This document shows, piece by piece, positions 32,581-42,266 of a stretch of DNA of 64,000 nucleotides (position 1 is the first letter of the stretch; every line of letters starts with the position of its first letter). Below the pieces are notes generated by a model, which was not told where the DNA came from, ran no database searches, and was given only the letters and a program-made list of their open reading frames with translations. The DNA is from JBEPTX01 sp041691795. GTDB lineage: Bacteria > Patescibacteriota > Saccharimonadia > Saccharimonadales > Saccharimonadaceae. Location: the NCBI GenBank assembly GCA_041691795.1, contig JBEPTX010000004.1, positions 62,001-126,000 on the forward strand, read 5' to 3'. The translations under genes were made by a program, and so were the position numbers.

Positions 32581-34787
32581 TCCATCGTCTATGGGTGGGT
32601 GTGAGACAGCAGATTCCTGTTCTGGGCTTGGGCGCGATTGTTGTGAGTGCGGCCTGGGTACTGTGTCATACACCCGTTGCTGGTGCCGTCGCTACTCCAT
32701 CCAAGGTCTGCCACGCAGCAATGATTATTGATCGTTCGTCATCTGTTGGATCGACTGGTGTGCAAACAATTAGTAATCAGATCCGGCGCTTGTTTCAGCC
32801 AACGGGGATTCATAACAAGAATATTGAATTGGCGTTTTGGACATTTGCCGATGTTGGTGGCGGTAATTTTAATGCGCCATTTTACGGCTATGTGTCGTCG
32901 TTTGGCAATAATGCTGGATTTGATACCGCGCTTAATTCGATTGTGACAAATCCGGGTACGAATTATCAACAAGCTTTTGGCTATCAGGGAAATACGCGCA
33001 ATGCCGCCCTCAATGACATTATCAATTCGGCAAATATTCTGGTGTTTATGACTGATGGCCAACCAAATGCACCGGGATTTGGCTCGCAACCCAAAGATGC
33101 AGGCCGTCAGGCAGCGCAGAAACATCAAGATGCGGGACGAACAGTGATTGGCGGCAGTATCGGCGCGAATACGGACCAGAAAAAACTCATTAATTATGTG
33201 GTGACTGGTGATGAGAATAACGCAGCCAATACCTTTACGGTGAGTGGTGATTATGGTGATCTTGCCAAGCAATTAACAGATAGAATTGGGAAAAAATGTA
33301 TCGAGCTGTTTCCACCAACACCATGCCAGTACAACGCCAATTTATCGGCCGATGATCCACTATGTAAGGCACCACAGCCAACCTACGGTTTGGCACCATC
33401 CGCGACAGCTGATAGTACGGTCATCTCGAGCGATGACAGCGCAGGATTCCATTATCGGGTGGTCAATAGCAGCCCAACGACGACCAGTCAGCCGACGAAT
33501 TGGTCGATCAAACAGGTGGTGGTAGACAAAGACCAATCGACCGATCCGCTGAATTTTGGCAGCGATCCGTACCGCGATAATTATAGCTGCGCAGCGCTTC
33601 TTAATCTGATTGGTAATCGGGGAATTTGTAATGACGTAGCCAGTGGTACCAGGCAATTCGTACCCGGATCATCGACACTTGCCGACACTGAAGTGGCGAG
33701 TGCCAGCCATCTGACAATTGACGATAAGTGGCCTGTTGGCACCAAAGTTTGCTACGTGTTCACGATGCCAAAACCATCCGATCTTGCGACGCCAACCGAT
33801 CGCTATGGTCGAGCGGCCTGTGTGGTGATTGGCAAGCGTCCGTCGGTGCAGATACTGGGCGGTGATGTGAATGTTGGTCAGCGATTTGTCGATGATAGCG
33901 AACCGGTCAATCCAGCGGCGACATCGATTCAGGCGGGACAAACGATCAAGGGCGATCCTATCAATCGTGTGTTTGGGAGTTGGGCAGAATATGGCATTTT
34001 TGCAACCGGACCAGTGGTTGGGCTTGGGTCAAATTCGGGCCTAGAAAATGGGGCTCCGGTTGTGACGAGTATCAGTGGTGGGACGCAAGATTCATGGAAC
34101 AAGCTCACCTTTGCCAATGCTGTTCAGGACTATGGGTCATTTACGAGTCCGGGGACAATTCCGGACGAACCGGCTGCCTTGCTAGCCAGTAATCAAGTGG
34201 TCAGCCAAATAACGATTGATCCAGTAGCCTTTAATGGTGCGATGACCTCCGGAATCTATGAGAAAAATGCTGGTGATCTGACGATTTCGACGGGGACGCT
34301 TGATGGGGGAAGTTCGGTAATTGTTAGTGTTCCAAACGGGACGGTGACGATTGATGGTGATCTGATGTATAACGATGGGCCGTATACATCGATTACCGAA
34401 ATTCCACGACTGGTTATTATTGCCAAAAATATCAATATCAAGGGCAATGTCGCGAGGGTTGATGCGTGGTTGGTGGCTCGTAACAGTCCTGGCGGTACGA
34501 CTGGCGGTGGTGGAATTATCGACACGTGTAGTGATGGGCCGCATCCTCCGGCCGATCCAGGACTAACGATCAATGACTGCGCCAATCCACTGATGGTGAA
34601 TGGTCCGGTGATGGCGCGTCATCTGTTACTGCGACGAACGGCAGGGTCGGGTATTGGTGCATCGAGTGGCGATCCAGCCGAGACGATTGATTTGCGGGCC
34701 GACACCTATTTGTCAGCTTTGGCACATCGTTCGAGCGCCCTGACGCCAGCAACGACCTATACGGTCGAATTGCCTCCGCGATTTTAG
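32577..34787 (+). CDS. VWA-domain pilus-associated adhesin
   Basis: A 736-residue exported protein. A hydrophobic N-terminus (about 12-38) ends near VAGAVA. A von Willebrand A domain follows with a complete MIDAS: D52-x-S54-x-S56, and FMTDGQPNAPG. A Cys-containing middle follows, then a C-terminal beta-repeat region (GTVTIDGDLMYNDG, LVIIAKNINIKGNV) resembling the domains of the minor pilins at 21-24 kb. The start is GTG, overlapping the TPR stop as GTGA. The location before pilMNO suggests a pilus tip adhesin, as PilY1/PilC1 in other systems. Confidence 0.8.
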   Translation: MIHRLWVGVRQQIPVLGLGAIVVSAAWVLCHTPVAGAVATPSKVCHAAMIIDRSSSVGSTGVQTISNQIRRLFQPTGIHNKNIELAFWTFADVGGGNFNAPFYGYVSSFGNNAGFDTALNSIVTNPGTNYQQAFGYQGNTRNAALNDIINSANILVFMTDGQPNAPGFGSQPKDAGRQAAQKHQDAGRTVIGGSIGANTDQKKLINYVVTGDENNAANTFTVSGDYGDLAKQLTDRIGKKCIELFPPTPCQYNANLSADDPLCKAPQPTYGLAPSATADSTVISSDDSAGFHYRVVNSSPTTTSQPTNWSIKQVVVDKDQSTDPLNFGSDPYRDNYSCAALLNLIGNRGICNDVASGTRQFVPGSSTLADTEVASASHLTIDDKWPVGTKVCYVFTMPKPSDLATPTDRYGRAACVVIGKRPSVQILGGDVNVGQRFVDDSEPVNPAATSIQAGQTIKGDPINRVFGSWAEYGIFATGPVVGLGSNSGLENGAPVVTSISGGTQDSWNKLTFANAVQDYGSFTSPGTIPDEPAALLASNQVVSQITIDPVAFNGAMTSGIYEKNAGDLTISTGTLDGGSSVIVSVPNGTVTIDGDLMYNDGPYTSITEIPRLVIIAKNINIKGNVARVDAWLVARNSPGGTTGGGGIIDTCSDGPHPPADPGLTINDCANPLMVNGPVMARHLLLRRTAGSGIGASSGDPAETIDLRADTYLSALAHRSSALTPATTYTVELPPRF

Positions 34788-34837
34788 GGGTAAAGCCATT
34801 TGATTACTGATACCGCTTGTGTATAATAAGGAATAAT

Positions 34838-35884
34838 ATGGCAATGATAAAAGGAGTGGGCGACTTTTTTGGACTCGACATTGGGACGACCGCTGTTCGA
34901 GCTATCCAATTGGCGCAAACTGGGCCTGATAAATGGGTGCTGAAACACTATGGCTACGCGCCACTTGATATTAAAACGGCACTCGGTGATTCGACAGAGG
35001 CCAGGCATCGTTTGGGCGAGATTATCCTGACCGTCATTGGCCAAAGTGGCATCAAGACCAAGAATGTTGCGATTGGGCTGCCATCGAGCAAGACATTTAT
35101 TACTGTGATCGACGTACCAATGTTGTCAGAGGCGGAACTGCGCGGCACGATTAAATATCAGATTGACGAATATATACCTATGGCGATCGACGAAGCGAAA
35201 GTCGATTGGACAGTGTTGGGGCAGTCGCTTCACGATCCATCAAAACAAGAGATTTTGCTGGCGAGTACCGCCGAGGCTTATTCCGAAGAACGCCTGGAAT
35301 TTGTCGAAGCACTTGGGCTGAACGTGATTGCGGCCGAACCTGACCCAATTGCCATGATTCGTTCGGTACTACCGGCTGGGGCCAAGGATGCCCAGATGAT
35401 TGTTGATGTGGGCGAGTCATCGACCAATGTTGCGATTACGTTTGGTGATGCGCCACGTTTGGTACGAACGATTCCTACTGGTATTGCGTCGCTGGTCAAA
35501 GCAGCCGTCCAGAATTTGAACATTCAGGAAGATCAAGCGAGGCAGTTTATTTTGAAATTTGGACTGGCACCAGATCGTCTGGAAGGCCAAGTACTTGGGG
35601 CAATTGATAGCGTGCTTGATAGTTTTGTTGCGGAACTAACGAAATCAATTCAATTTTTCAAAACGCGCTATCCAAATACACCTGTAACAACCATTTTGCT
35701 GGTGGGATATGCTAGCGCTGTGCCGAAATTCGGCGAATACATCAGTGGCAAAACAAACATTGCCACTCAAATCGGTAATCCATGGCAAAAGGTAAATGTT
35801 CCATCAAATGACCAGAAATTAGCGGCCATTTCACCTGAATTTGCAACTGTTGTTGGGCTAGCGCAGCGGAGCAATCAGTCATGA
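34838..35884 (+). CDS. pilM: Type IV pilus assembly ATPase-like protein PilM
   Basis: A 348-residue actin-like protein (FFGLDIGTTAVRAIQL, MIVDVGESSTNVAI, ILLVGYASAVPKF motifs of the FtsA/MreB-like ATPase fold). It binds the cytoplasmic tail of PilN. ATG 34838 is chosen over an upstream ATG at 34817, because an extended -10 TGTGTATAAT (34818-34827) lies between them. It therefore has its own promoter inside the operon. Confidence 0.93.
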   Translation: MAMIKGVGDFFGLDIGTTAVRAIQLAQTGPDKWVLKHYGYAPLDIKTALGDSTEARHRLGEIILTVIGQSGIKTKNVAIGLPSSKTFITVIDVPMLSEAELRGTIKYQIDEYIPMAIDEAKVDWTVLGQSLHDPSKQEILLASTAEAYSEERLEFVEALGLNVIAAEPDPIAMIRSVLPAGAKDAQMIVDVGESSTNVAITFGDAPRLVRTIPTGIASLVKAAVQNLNIQEDQARQFILKFGLAPDRLEGQVLGAIDSVLDSFVAELTKSIQFFKTRYPNTPVTTILLVGYASAVPKFGEYISGKTNIATQIGNPWQKVNVPSNDQKLAAISPEFATVVGLAQRSNQS

Positions 35885-36609
35885 TCGAGCTGAACCTTGT
35901 CCCGGATGTGAAACAAGAGCTGTTGCAGGCGCAACGGGCTCGTACCACGATTATTAGTTTGGCCATTTTGGTTAGTGCTGTGTCGGTCGGTGTGGTTGTA
36001 TTGTTATCCATCTATTTATTTGTTGGTTTGACGGTTCGAAATGGATTTGCCGATGACGCAATCAAAAGCAAAACAAAAACGCTGCAATCGATTCCTGATA
36101 TATCTGATACACTCACGATTCAAAATCAATTAAGCCTGTTATCGTCGATGCATGATAACAAAAACATCGATTCACGATTTTTTGCCATTTTAGCCGCAAT
36201 TAATCCACCGGCACCAAATTCAATTGTTATTTCGAGTGCCAAAATTGATGCAGGTAGCAAAACTATCACCATCGATGGACAGGCGAGTAATGGTTATCAG
36301 GCCGCCGAGCAGTTTAAAAAGACAATCCTTAGCACGACGATGGCCTACAAAGACAGTAGTGGAGCACAGCAAAAGGTACAGCTGACTGATACCGTATCAA
36401 CCTCTGATATTAGTTACGGCGAAGATGCCTCTGGCAAAAAAGTCCTCCGATTTACGATCAGTTTCAACTATCCTGATGCGATTTTTGCTCGCTTATCAAC
36501 CAGTGCAGTGATCCAGCGGCCAGATCTTCAGGACGTGACCGATTCATATCTTCGTGTACCGCAGAGTTTGTTTAGTAACCGCGCGTCCGATTTGGGGGGT
36601 GGCAAATAA
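35881..36609 (+). CDS. pilN: Type IV pilus alignment protein PilN
   Basis: A 242-residue bitopic protein. It opens with IELNLVPDVK (the INLLP-like motif that binds PilM), then a membrane helix (about 24-50) and an extracytoplasmic coiled and ferredoxin-like domain. The ATG overlaps the pilM stop. The length is about 50 residues above usual PilN. Confidence 0.85.
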   Translation: MIELNLVPDVKQELLQAQRARTTIISLAILVSAVSVGVVVLLSIYLFVGLTVRNGFADDAIKSKTKTLQSIPDISDTLTIQNQLSLLSSMHDNKNIDSRFFAILAAINPPAPNSIVISSAKIDAGSKTITIDGQASNGYQAAEQFKKTILSTTMAYKDSSGAQQKVQLTDTVSTSDISYGEDASGKKVLRFTISFNYPDAIFARLSTSAVIQRPDLQDVTDSYLRVPQSLFSNRASDLGGGK

Positions 36610-37322
36610 TGGATGCCAGGAACCTTGGTCTACACAAGCGACAGCAGATTATAAAAGCTAATCGAATGATGTTTTTGTGGGTGGCCGGTGCGTCAGTGGT
36701 TGTTGGATTTGCGCTCGTCATTGCGCTCTTTTTGGGTCAGAAAATCTGGTTTGGTGAACGTGTTCTTAGCGAGAAGGCGAATACAATTGCCACCCTCGAT
36801 AAAGACACCAAGGCCATCCCTGCATTGCAAGATAGTATTCGTGTCCTGGATACAGATGAAGGCCTCAAGGCAGTACGTTTGAGCGAGAACGAGCGGCCGA
36901 TTCAAACGGTGCTTGACGCTCTGCCAGCCGTGGCAAACTCGACAGCACTAGGTGCGTCGCTGCAGTCAAAGCTACTGGCCGGTATTAATGGGCTGACAAT
37001 TGATACGATCAAAGTTGACCCTGTCGTTGGCATCGAGACACAGCACTCATCTGACAGCAATGTCGTCGATGCGAGCCCTTCGCTCGTTGATACATCTGGC
37101 GACAATACCATCCATTTCTCTCTGACTGTATCAACAGCTGCATCTAATCCCGATGCGCTGGGTGCTGTATTGATACGACTCGAAAAATCAATCCGCGCGA
37201 TTGATGTTCGTTCGCTCGCAATTACTTCGCAAGGTTCGCGGCTGATTCTGACAGTATCGGGCCAGGCGTACTATCAGCCAGCCAGGACGGTCGAACTAAA
37301 GGACAAGGTGGTGCGACCATGA
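36609..37322 (+). CDS. pilO: Type IV pilus alignment protein PilO-like
   Basis: A 237-residue bitopic protein with a membrane helix at about 18-42, a coiled stretch and a C-terminal alpha/beta domain, partner of PilN. Sequence identity is low in this family, so position (TAATG overlap with pilN, ATGA overlap with the next gene) is the main evidence. Confidence 0.7.
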   Translation: MDARNLGLHKRQQIIKANRMMFLWVAGASVVVGFALVIALFLGQKIWFGERVLSEKANTIATLDKDTKAIPALQDSIRVLDTDEGLKAVRLSENERPIQTVLDALPAVANSTALGASLQSKLLAGINGLTIDTIKVDPVVGIETQHSSDSNVVDASPSLVDTSGDNTIHFSLTVSTAASNPDALGAVLIRLEKSIRAIDVRSLAITSQGSRLILTVSGQAYYQPARTVELKDKVVRP

Positions 37323-37537
37323 AAAAATCAGATATGGTAACGATTGTGACGATCGCGTTGATTAGTATGGTTGCTGCCTATCTTGTGGCTGATGCAGTGA
37401 TTGGCCGTCCGAACGCTCAAAGTATCAAGGTCAAAACGATTGATAAAATGACATCCGATGTCACGCAGCCCGACAAGACGGTCTTTAACAAAGATGCGAT
37501 CAATCCCACTGTCGAAGTAATCATTGGTACCAAATAA
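37319..37537 (+). CDS. Small membrane protein of the pilus operon
   Basis: A 72-residue protein with one N-terminal membrane helix (MVTIVTIALISMVAAYLVAD) and a short hydrophilic tail outside. It holds the place PilP would take, but it is too short and has no lipobox Cys. It overlaps the PilO gene by ATGA. It may be a minimal alignment subunit. Confidence 0.65.
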   Translation: MKKSDMVTIVTIALISMVAAYLVADAVIGRPNAQSIKVKTIDKMTSDVTQPDKTVFNKDAINPTVEVIIGTK

Positions 37538-37566
37538 TAGAAATTATTAAAGAAAGGAGGAACAAC

Positions 37567-39330
37567 ATGGCACTACTCACAACTGAAATGCAAGAAAAGC
37601 TTGTCACACTTCTTTCTGAAGAGGGTCTAGTGAGTGGTGATGTGCTTGCCGCTGCGACCAAGGAAGCGGCATCGTCCGACAAACCGCTTTTCGCACTCCT
37701 TACCGAGCGTCGGATTATCGATGACGAGATGTTGACTCACGCTATTGCTCAGGTCTCGGGTGTTCCGTATGTGAATCTGACCAACAGTGTGATTGATCAG
37801 CCGATGCTTGATTTGCTGCCTGAGGACGTGGCAGAGCGTTTTATGGCGGTTCCACTGGCTCAGGTCCAAAATCGCTTGGCGATTGCCATGGTGGATGCCA
37901 GTAACGTCCAGGCCGTTGATTACCTGGCGAGTTTGATCGAACAACCACTCAAGATTTTTATGGCTTCAGAAGGTGGAGTTCGACACGTACTCGACCAGTA
38001 TAAAACCGATCTTTCGACGATTGACGAAGCCGCCGAAGTCTCGGAACAAGAAGCTGACAAAGAAGCCAGCAGCGAGATAAAAACGATCGTTCAAGATTCG
38101 CCAATTAGTCGTGCGCTCAGTACGATCCTGGAATACGCCGTCAAAAGTCGGGCCAGTGACGTTCACATCGAACCGCTAGAAGAGACACTCAAAATTCGCT
38201 GCCGTGTTGATGGTGTGCTGCGCGAAATCATGCAGTTGCCAAAATCAATCGAGCCAGCATTAGTGAGCCGTATCAAAATTTTGTCTGATCTGAAAATTGA
38301 TGAACATCGCGTGCCACAGGACGGTCAATTTGCTGTCAAAGTCGGGGGCAAAGAAGTCGATCTTCGTATTGCGATCAGCCCAGTTGTTTGGGGTGAGCAG
38401 GTGGTTATTCGTTTGCTCGACAAATCCGATAACAGCTTTGATATTGAAGACATGGGGTATACAGGGCGGGCACTGCGTGCCATCCGAAAAGGCATTAGGC
38501 AGCCAAACGGTATGGTGTTGACATCTGGTCCGACAAGTTCGGGCAAAACGACGAGTCTCTACGCATTATTAAAAGAAATCAAAGACGATACGATTAATAT
38601 CGTGACCCTCGAAGACCCTGTTGAATACAAAATGCCTGGCGTCAATCAGATTCAGGTCAATGGTGACGTTGGACTGACCTTTGCAACGGGTCTACGATCG
38701 GTCTTGCGTCAAGATCCTGACATTATTATGGTTGGTGAGATTCGCGACAACGAAACGGCGACGTTAGCCGTTCAGGCTGCTCTGACCGGTCACTTGGTAT
38801 TTAGTACGCTTCACACCAATAGCGCGGCTGGGGTGCTTCCAAGGCTTTTGGATATGAAAATCGAACCATTTTTGATCGCCAGTACCGTCAATACGATTAT
38901 TGGTCAGCGATTAGTTCGTCGTGTCAGTCCAAAACGCGACGTTTACCAGTCGACACCGATTGAAACACAGAATATTATGGCGACGATCGGGCATCTTCTC
39001 CCCAAGACGCAGGCTGACGTTGCACAGGTTGCCGAAGATTTAGGCTATAAAGACTTGCCACTTGCTGGGCAAAGCGCTTATACTTTAGTCAAGGGAAAAG
39101 ACACCCCTGCGACGCCGCATGGATTTAGTGGTCGTATTGGCCTCTACGAGGTGATGGACGTGACGGAGGAGATTGAAAAACTCATCGTCGCGCGCGCAAC
39201 CAGTAATGACATTCAGCGCCAGGCGGTCGCGCAAGGTATGATTACCATGCGTCAGGACGGCTATTTGAAAGCTTTGCAGGGTATGACAACAATCGAAGAA
39301 GTTAACCGAGTGGCAGCAGACACCGCATAA
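37567..39330 (+). CDS. pilB: Type IV pilus extension ATPase PilB
   Basis: A 587-residue GspE/PilB ATPase: an N-terminal MshEN-like domain (1-150), then the motor with Walker A GPTSSGKTT (321-329), an Asp box and Walker B VGEIRDNETA, and a His box (LHTNSAAG). The four-Cys zinc motif that most PilB/GspE proteins carry after QRLVRR is absent: the region reads RRVSPKRD and no CxxC pairs follow. The ribosome binding site AAAGGAGG is the strongest in the operon. Confidence 0.95.
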   Translation: MALLTTEMQEKLVTLLSEEGLVSGDVLAAATKEAASSDKPLFALLTERRIIDDEMLTHAIAQVSGVPYVNLTNSVIDQPMLDLLPEDVAERFMAVPLAQVQNRLAIAMVDASNVQAVDYLASLIEQPLKIFMASEGGVRHVLDQYKTDLSTIDEAAEVSEQEADKEASSEIKTIVQDSPISRALSTILEYAVKSRASDVHIEPLEETLKIRCRVDGVLREIMQLPKSIEPALVSRIKILSDLKIDEHRVPQDGQFAVKVGGKEVDLRIAISPVVWGEQVVIRLLDKSDNSFDIEDMGYTGRALRAIRKGIRQPNGMVLTSGPTSSGKTTSLYALLKEIKDDTINIVTLEDPVEYKMPGVNQIQVNGDVGLTFATGLRSVLRQDPDIIMVGEIRDNETATLAVQAALTGHLVFSTLHTNSAAGVLPRLLDMKIEPFLIASTVNTIIGQRLVRRVSPKRDVYQSTPIETQNIMATIGHLLPKTQADVAQVAEDLGYKDLPLAGQSAYTLVKGKDTPATPHGFSGRIGLYEVMDVTEEIEKLIVARATSNDIQRQAVAQGMITMRQDGYLKALQGMTTIEEVNRVAADTA

Positions 39331-39345
39331 GAAGGGTAGGGATAG

Positions 39346-40416
39346 ATGGCAAATCAAGAACTAAGAATCGAAATATTACTAGAAGAAGTCGTTCGCCGTC
39401 GTGCGTCCGACCTTCATTTGCAGGTAGGATTACCACCGACACTGCGTATTGATGGGTCGCTGGCACCTGTGGCAGGCTATAATCCTCTCGATGAGGCAGC
39501 TGTGGAAGCGCTAATCTTTGCGATTTTGGATTCTGACCAACAGCAGATTTTGGTCAAGGACAAGGAATTTGACTTTAGTTTTGCCTTTGGAACACTCGGT
39601 CGTTTCCGTGTCAACGCCTTTCATGAGCGCGGTAATTTGGCCGCAGCACTTCGTTTGATTCCAAACGAGATCAAGACGATTAGCGAGCTTGGAATGCCAC
39701 CAATTGTGCTTGATTTTGCTAATTATCCTCGTGGTTTGGTACTCGTGACTGGTCCAACTGGTTCAGGTAAATCAACCACACTTGCCGCGCTGATCGACAA
39801 GATTAACACTGAACGTTCGCAGCATATTATTACCATTGAAGACCCAATCGAATTTACGCACAAATCGAAAAAGGCGGTGGTGGTACAACGTGAAGTTCAC
39901 TACGATACCTATAGTTTCTCGGCAGCGCTGCGTTCGAGCCTTCGCCAAGACCCTGACGTCGTTTTGATCGGTGAGATGCGTGACCTTGAAACAATCAGTG
40001 CCGCGATCACCATTGCCGAAACTGGTCACTTGGTGCTCGGTTCACTTCACACCAACAGTGCCGCTCAATCAATCGACCGTATGATCGATGTATTTCCACC
40101 GCACCAACAGCCACAGATTCGTGCACAGTTATCGAATATCTTGATGGCGGTCTGTTCACAGCGTTTGGTACCAGCAATCGGTGGCGGACGAGTGATTGCC
40201 GCTGAAGTGCTGATTGCCAATCCAGCGGTCCGTAACATTATCCGTGAAGGTAAAAGCCACCAACTAGATGCAGTTATCCAAACAAGTGCCGATCAAGGTA
40301 TGCAAACAATGGATCGTACGCTTGTTGGCATGGTTCAAAGTGGCGCAGTAACATATGATGATGCACGTAGTTTTGCAGTTGATGTGACGGAGTTCGAGCG
40401 ATTGATGAGAGGCTAG
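39346..40416 (+). CDS. pilT: Type IV pilus retraction ATPase PilT
   Basis: A 356-residue PilT: PAS-like N-terminal domain, Walker A GPTGSGKST (136-144), Walker B LIGEMRDLETI, His box GSLHTNSAAQSIDRMID. It disassembles the pilus and powers twitching, so these pili should retract. It follows pilB with a 15-nt gap. Confidence 0.95.
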   Translation: MANQELRIEILLEEVVRRRASDLHLQVGLPPTLRIDGSLAPVAGYNPLDEAAVEALIFAILDSDQQQILVKDKEFDFSFAFGTLGRFRVNAFHERGNLAAALRLIPNEIKTISELGMPPIVLDFANYPRGLVLVTGPTGSGKSTTLAALIDKINTERSQHIITIEDPIEFTHKSKKAVVVQREVHYDTYSFSAALRSSLRQDPDVVLIGEMRDLETISAAITIAETGHLVLGSLHTNSAAQSIDRMIDVFPPHQQPQIRAQLSNILMAVCSQRLVPAIGGGRVIAAEVLIANPAVRNIIREGKSHQLDAVIQTSADQGMQTMDRTLVGMVQSGAVTYDDARSFAVDVTEFERLMRG

Positions 40417-40467
40417 GAGAGACCGCATGCAAAATAACCACATGATCTACACTGCAAGAGGTCTTGC

Positions 40468-41679
40468 GTGAAAAAGTTTAATTATGAAGCCAAAGACGGC
40501 GCCACAAATCAAGTTGTAAAGGCGACCGTCCAGGCTGATACCGAGCATGCGGCTGCCAAACTTTTGATGAGCCAGGGCTTCGCACCTCTTGAGATCAAAG
40601 AGATCAAGGAAGATGGTAGCATCTTAGAGCGGCTTTCTGGTCGTATCACTATAAAGGACAGAGTCGTTTTTACGCGTCAACTATCGACGCTTATTGGTGC
40701 TGGTCTGCCGCTTTCGCAGAGTTTGCGTACCGTGTTGGAACAAACACCAAACACTCGTCTAAAGAACATTGTTCAGGATTTGATCACCTCAATCGAGGGA
40801 GGAAAATCACTTCACGAATCATTCTCAAAGCATCCAGAAGTATTTGATAAATTATTCCTCGCACTTGTTGCGGCTGGCGAGGCATCAGGAACTTTGGACG
40901 ATTCATTGCAGCGTGTTGCTACTCAGCAAGAAAAAGATGCGGCCGTCATGAGCCGCATACGAGGCGCTCTGACGTATCCAATTATTGTTCTCGTGGTTAT
41001 TGTGGCTGTAATGTTATTTATGCTTTTGACAGTGGTGCCACAAGTCGAAAAATTATACGTTGATTTGAAAAAAGAATTGCCAATTTTGACTCATATCATG
41101 GTTGAAAGTTCACGATTCTTAACGCAGTTTTGGTGGGTCATTCTTTTAGTTTTAGTGATTGGTGGTTATTTCTTGACTCAGTATTTAAGGACAGTGGCTG
41201 GTCAGCGATTACTCGACGTGCTAAAACTCGACGTTCCCATGCTACGTGGAATGTTTCGAAAACTCTACATGGCTCGGTTTACTCGAACCGGACAAACACT
41301 TTTAACAACGGGTGTGCCAATGCTCGATATGTTAAGAATCAGTAGTGAGTCTGTGAATAATAGTATTATTGCCGAGGAAATTGCCCGAGCTGCCGATAAA
41401 GTGAAGGGTGGCAAGGAGTTATCGGCCGCACTTCTGTCTGAGGAACATATCATGCCACTGGTGTCGCAGATGATCAAAATTGGCGAACAATCAGGACGAA
41501 TTGACGATATGTTGGGCAAGACAGCCAAGATCTACGAGGATGAGCTAGATGAGGAAATTAGGGCAATTTCAACCGCAATCGAGCCGATCTTGATGGTCGT
41601 TCTGGCGCTTGTAGCTGGTGGCATGGTAGCAGCAATTTTGCTTCCTATTTATAACCTCGTCAACACCGCAACTGTCTAG
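40468..41679 (+). CDS. pilC: Type IV pilus inner-membrane platform PilC
   Basis: A 403-residue GspF/PilC protein with two repeated cytoplasmic domains, each followed by membrane helices (about 170-200, 215-240 and 375-400). Typical FTRQLSTLIGAGLPLSQSL and ARFTRTGQTLLTTGVPMLDML motifs are seen. The start is GTG with AAGAGG upstream. It anchors the motor ATPases. Confidence 0.94.
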   Translation: MKKFNYEAKDGATNQVVKATVQADTEHAAAKLLMSQGFAPLEIKEIKEDGSILERLSGRITIKDRVVFTRQLSTLIGAGLPLSQSLRTVLEQTPNTRLKNIVQDLITSIEGGKSLHESFSKHPEVFDKLFLALVAAGEASGTLDDSLQRVATQQEKDAAVMSRIRGALTYPIIVLVVIVAVMLFMLLTVVPQVEKLYVDLKKELPILTHIMVESSRFLTQFWWVILLVLVIGGYFLTQYLRTVAGQRLLDVLKLDVPMLRGMFRKLYMARFTRTGQTLLTTGVPMLDMLRISSESVNNSIIAEEIARAADKVKGGKELSAALLSEEHIMPLVSQMIKIGEQSGRIDDMLGKTAKIYEDELDEEIRAISTAIEPILMVVLALVAGGMVAAILLPIYNLVNTATV

Positions 41680-41767
41680 ACATATTTGGTAGCGTGAGGT
41701 AGTATAAGCACAAGCGCTTTAGTAAAATCTAAATGCAAGTCAGTTCATACGAGAGGTGGAATATTTC

Positions 41768-42226
41768 ATGAACAATCGGCAGAAAAAATCCGGATTTACG
41801 ATTATTGAGGTAGTACTTGTTCTGGCGATTGCTGGACTGATATTCTTGATGGTATTTATCGCTCTTCCAGCATTGCAGCGTAATACACGTGATGCGCAGC
41901 GCAAAAGTGACCTTGGCCGCGTCAAAACCGCTCTTACGAATTACATGTCGTCAAACCGGGGCAATATTCCTGATCGCGATACGCTCAGCAACTTTCAGTC
42001 GAAGTATCTCGTACCTACAAGTGAATATACCGATCCACTTGGTGATCAATATACCTTCAAATATGATCAATCGTCTAATGGGCCTGCTGATATTGGCCAA
42101 ATTGTTTATGCCAATGCGCGGATATGTGGACCTGATGGCACATTTGCATCTGGCAGTACTCGTGATTACGCCTTCCTGATCAAGCTTGAAGGCCAAACTG
42201 TTCCGTTCTGTCTCGGCAGTCAGTAG
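41768..42226 (+). CDS. pilA: Type IV prepilin
   Basis: A 152-residue prepilin: leader NNRQKKSG, then FTIIEVVLVLAIAGLIFLMVF with Glu5, and a C-terminal region with two Cys. ATG 41768 is preferred over the GTG at 41756 because GAGAGGTGG is its Shine-Dalgarno. Its position beside pilC and pilD makes it the best candidate for the major pilin of the main locus. Confidence 0.85.
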   Translation: MNNRQKKSGFTIIEVVLVLAIAGLIFLMVFIALPALQRNTRDAQRKSDLGRVKTALTNYMSSNRGNIPDRDTLSNFQSKYLVPTSEYTDPLGDQYTFKYDQSSNGPADIGQIVYANARICGPDGTFASGSTRDYAFLIKLEGQTVPFCLGSQ

Positions 42227-42266
42227 GGCATCACAGTAGCCATTTCTAATTGCCGGTATTCTTGTT

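Noticed and set aside
34817..34837. Seven-codon longer start for pilM
   Set aside because: It would lie inside the extended -10 TGTGTATAAT, so it cannot be in the mRNA from that promoter.
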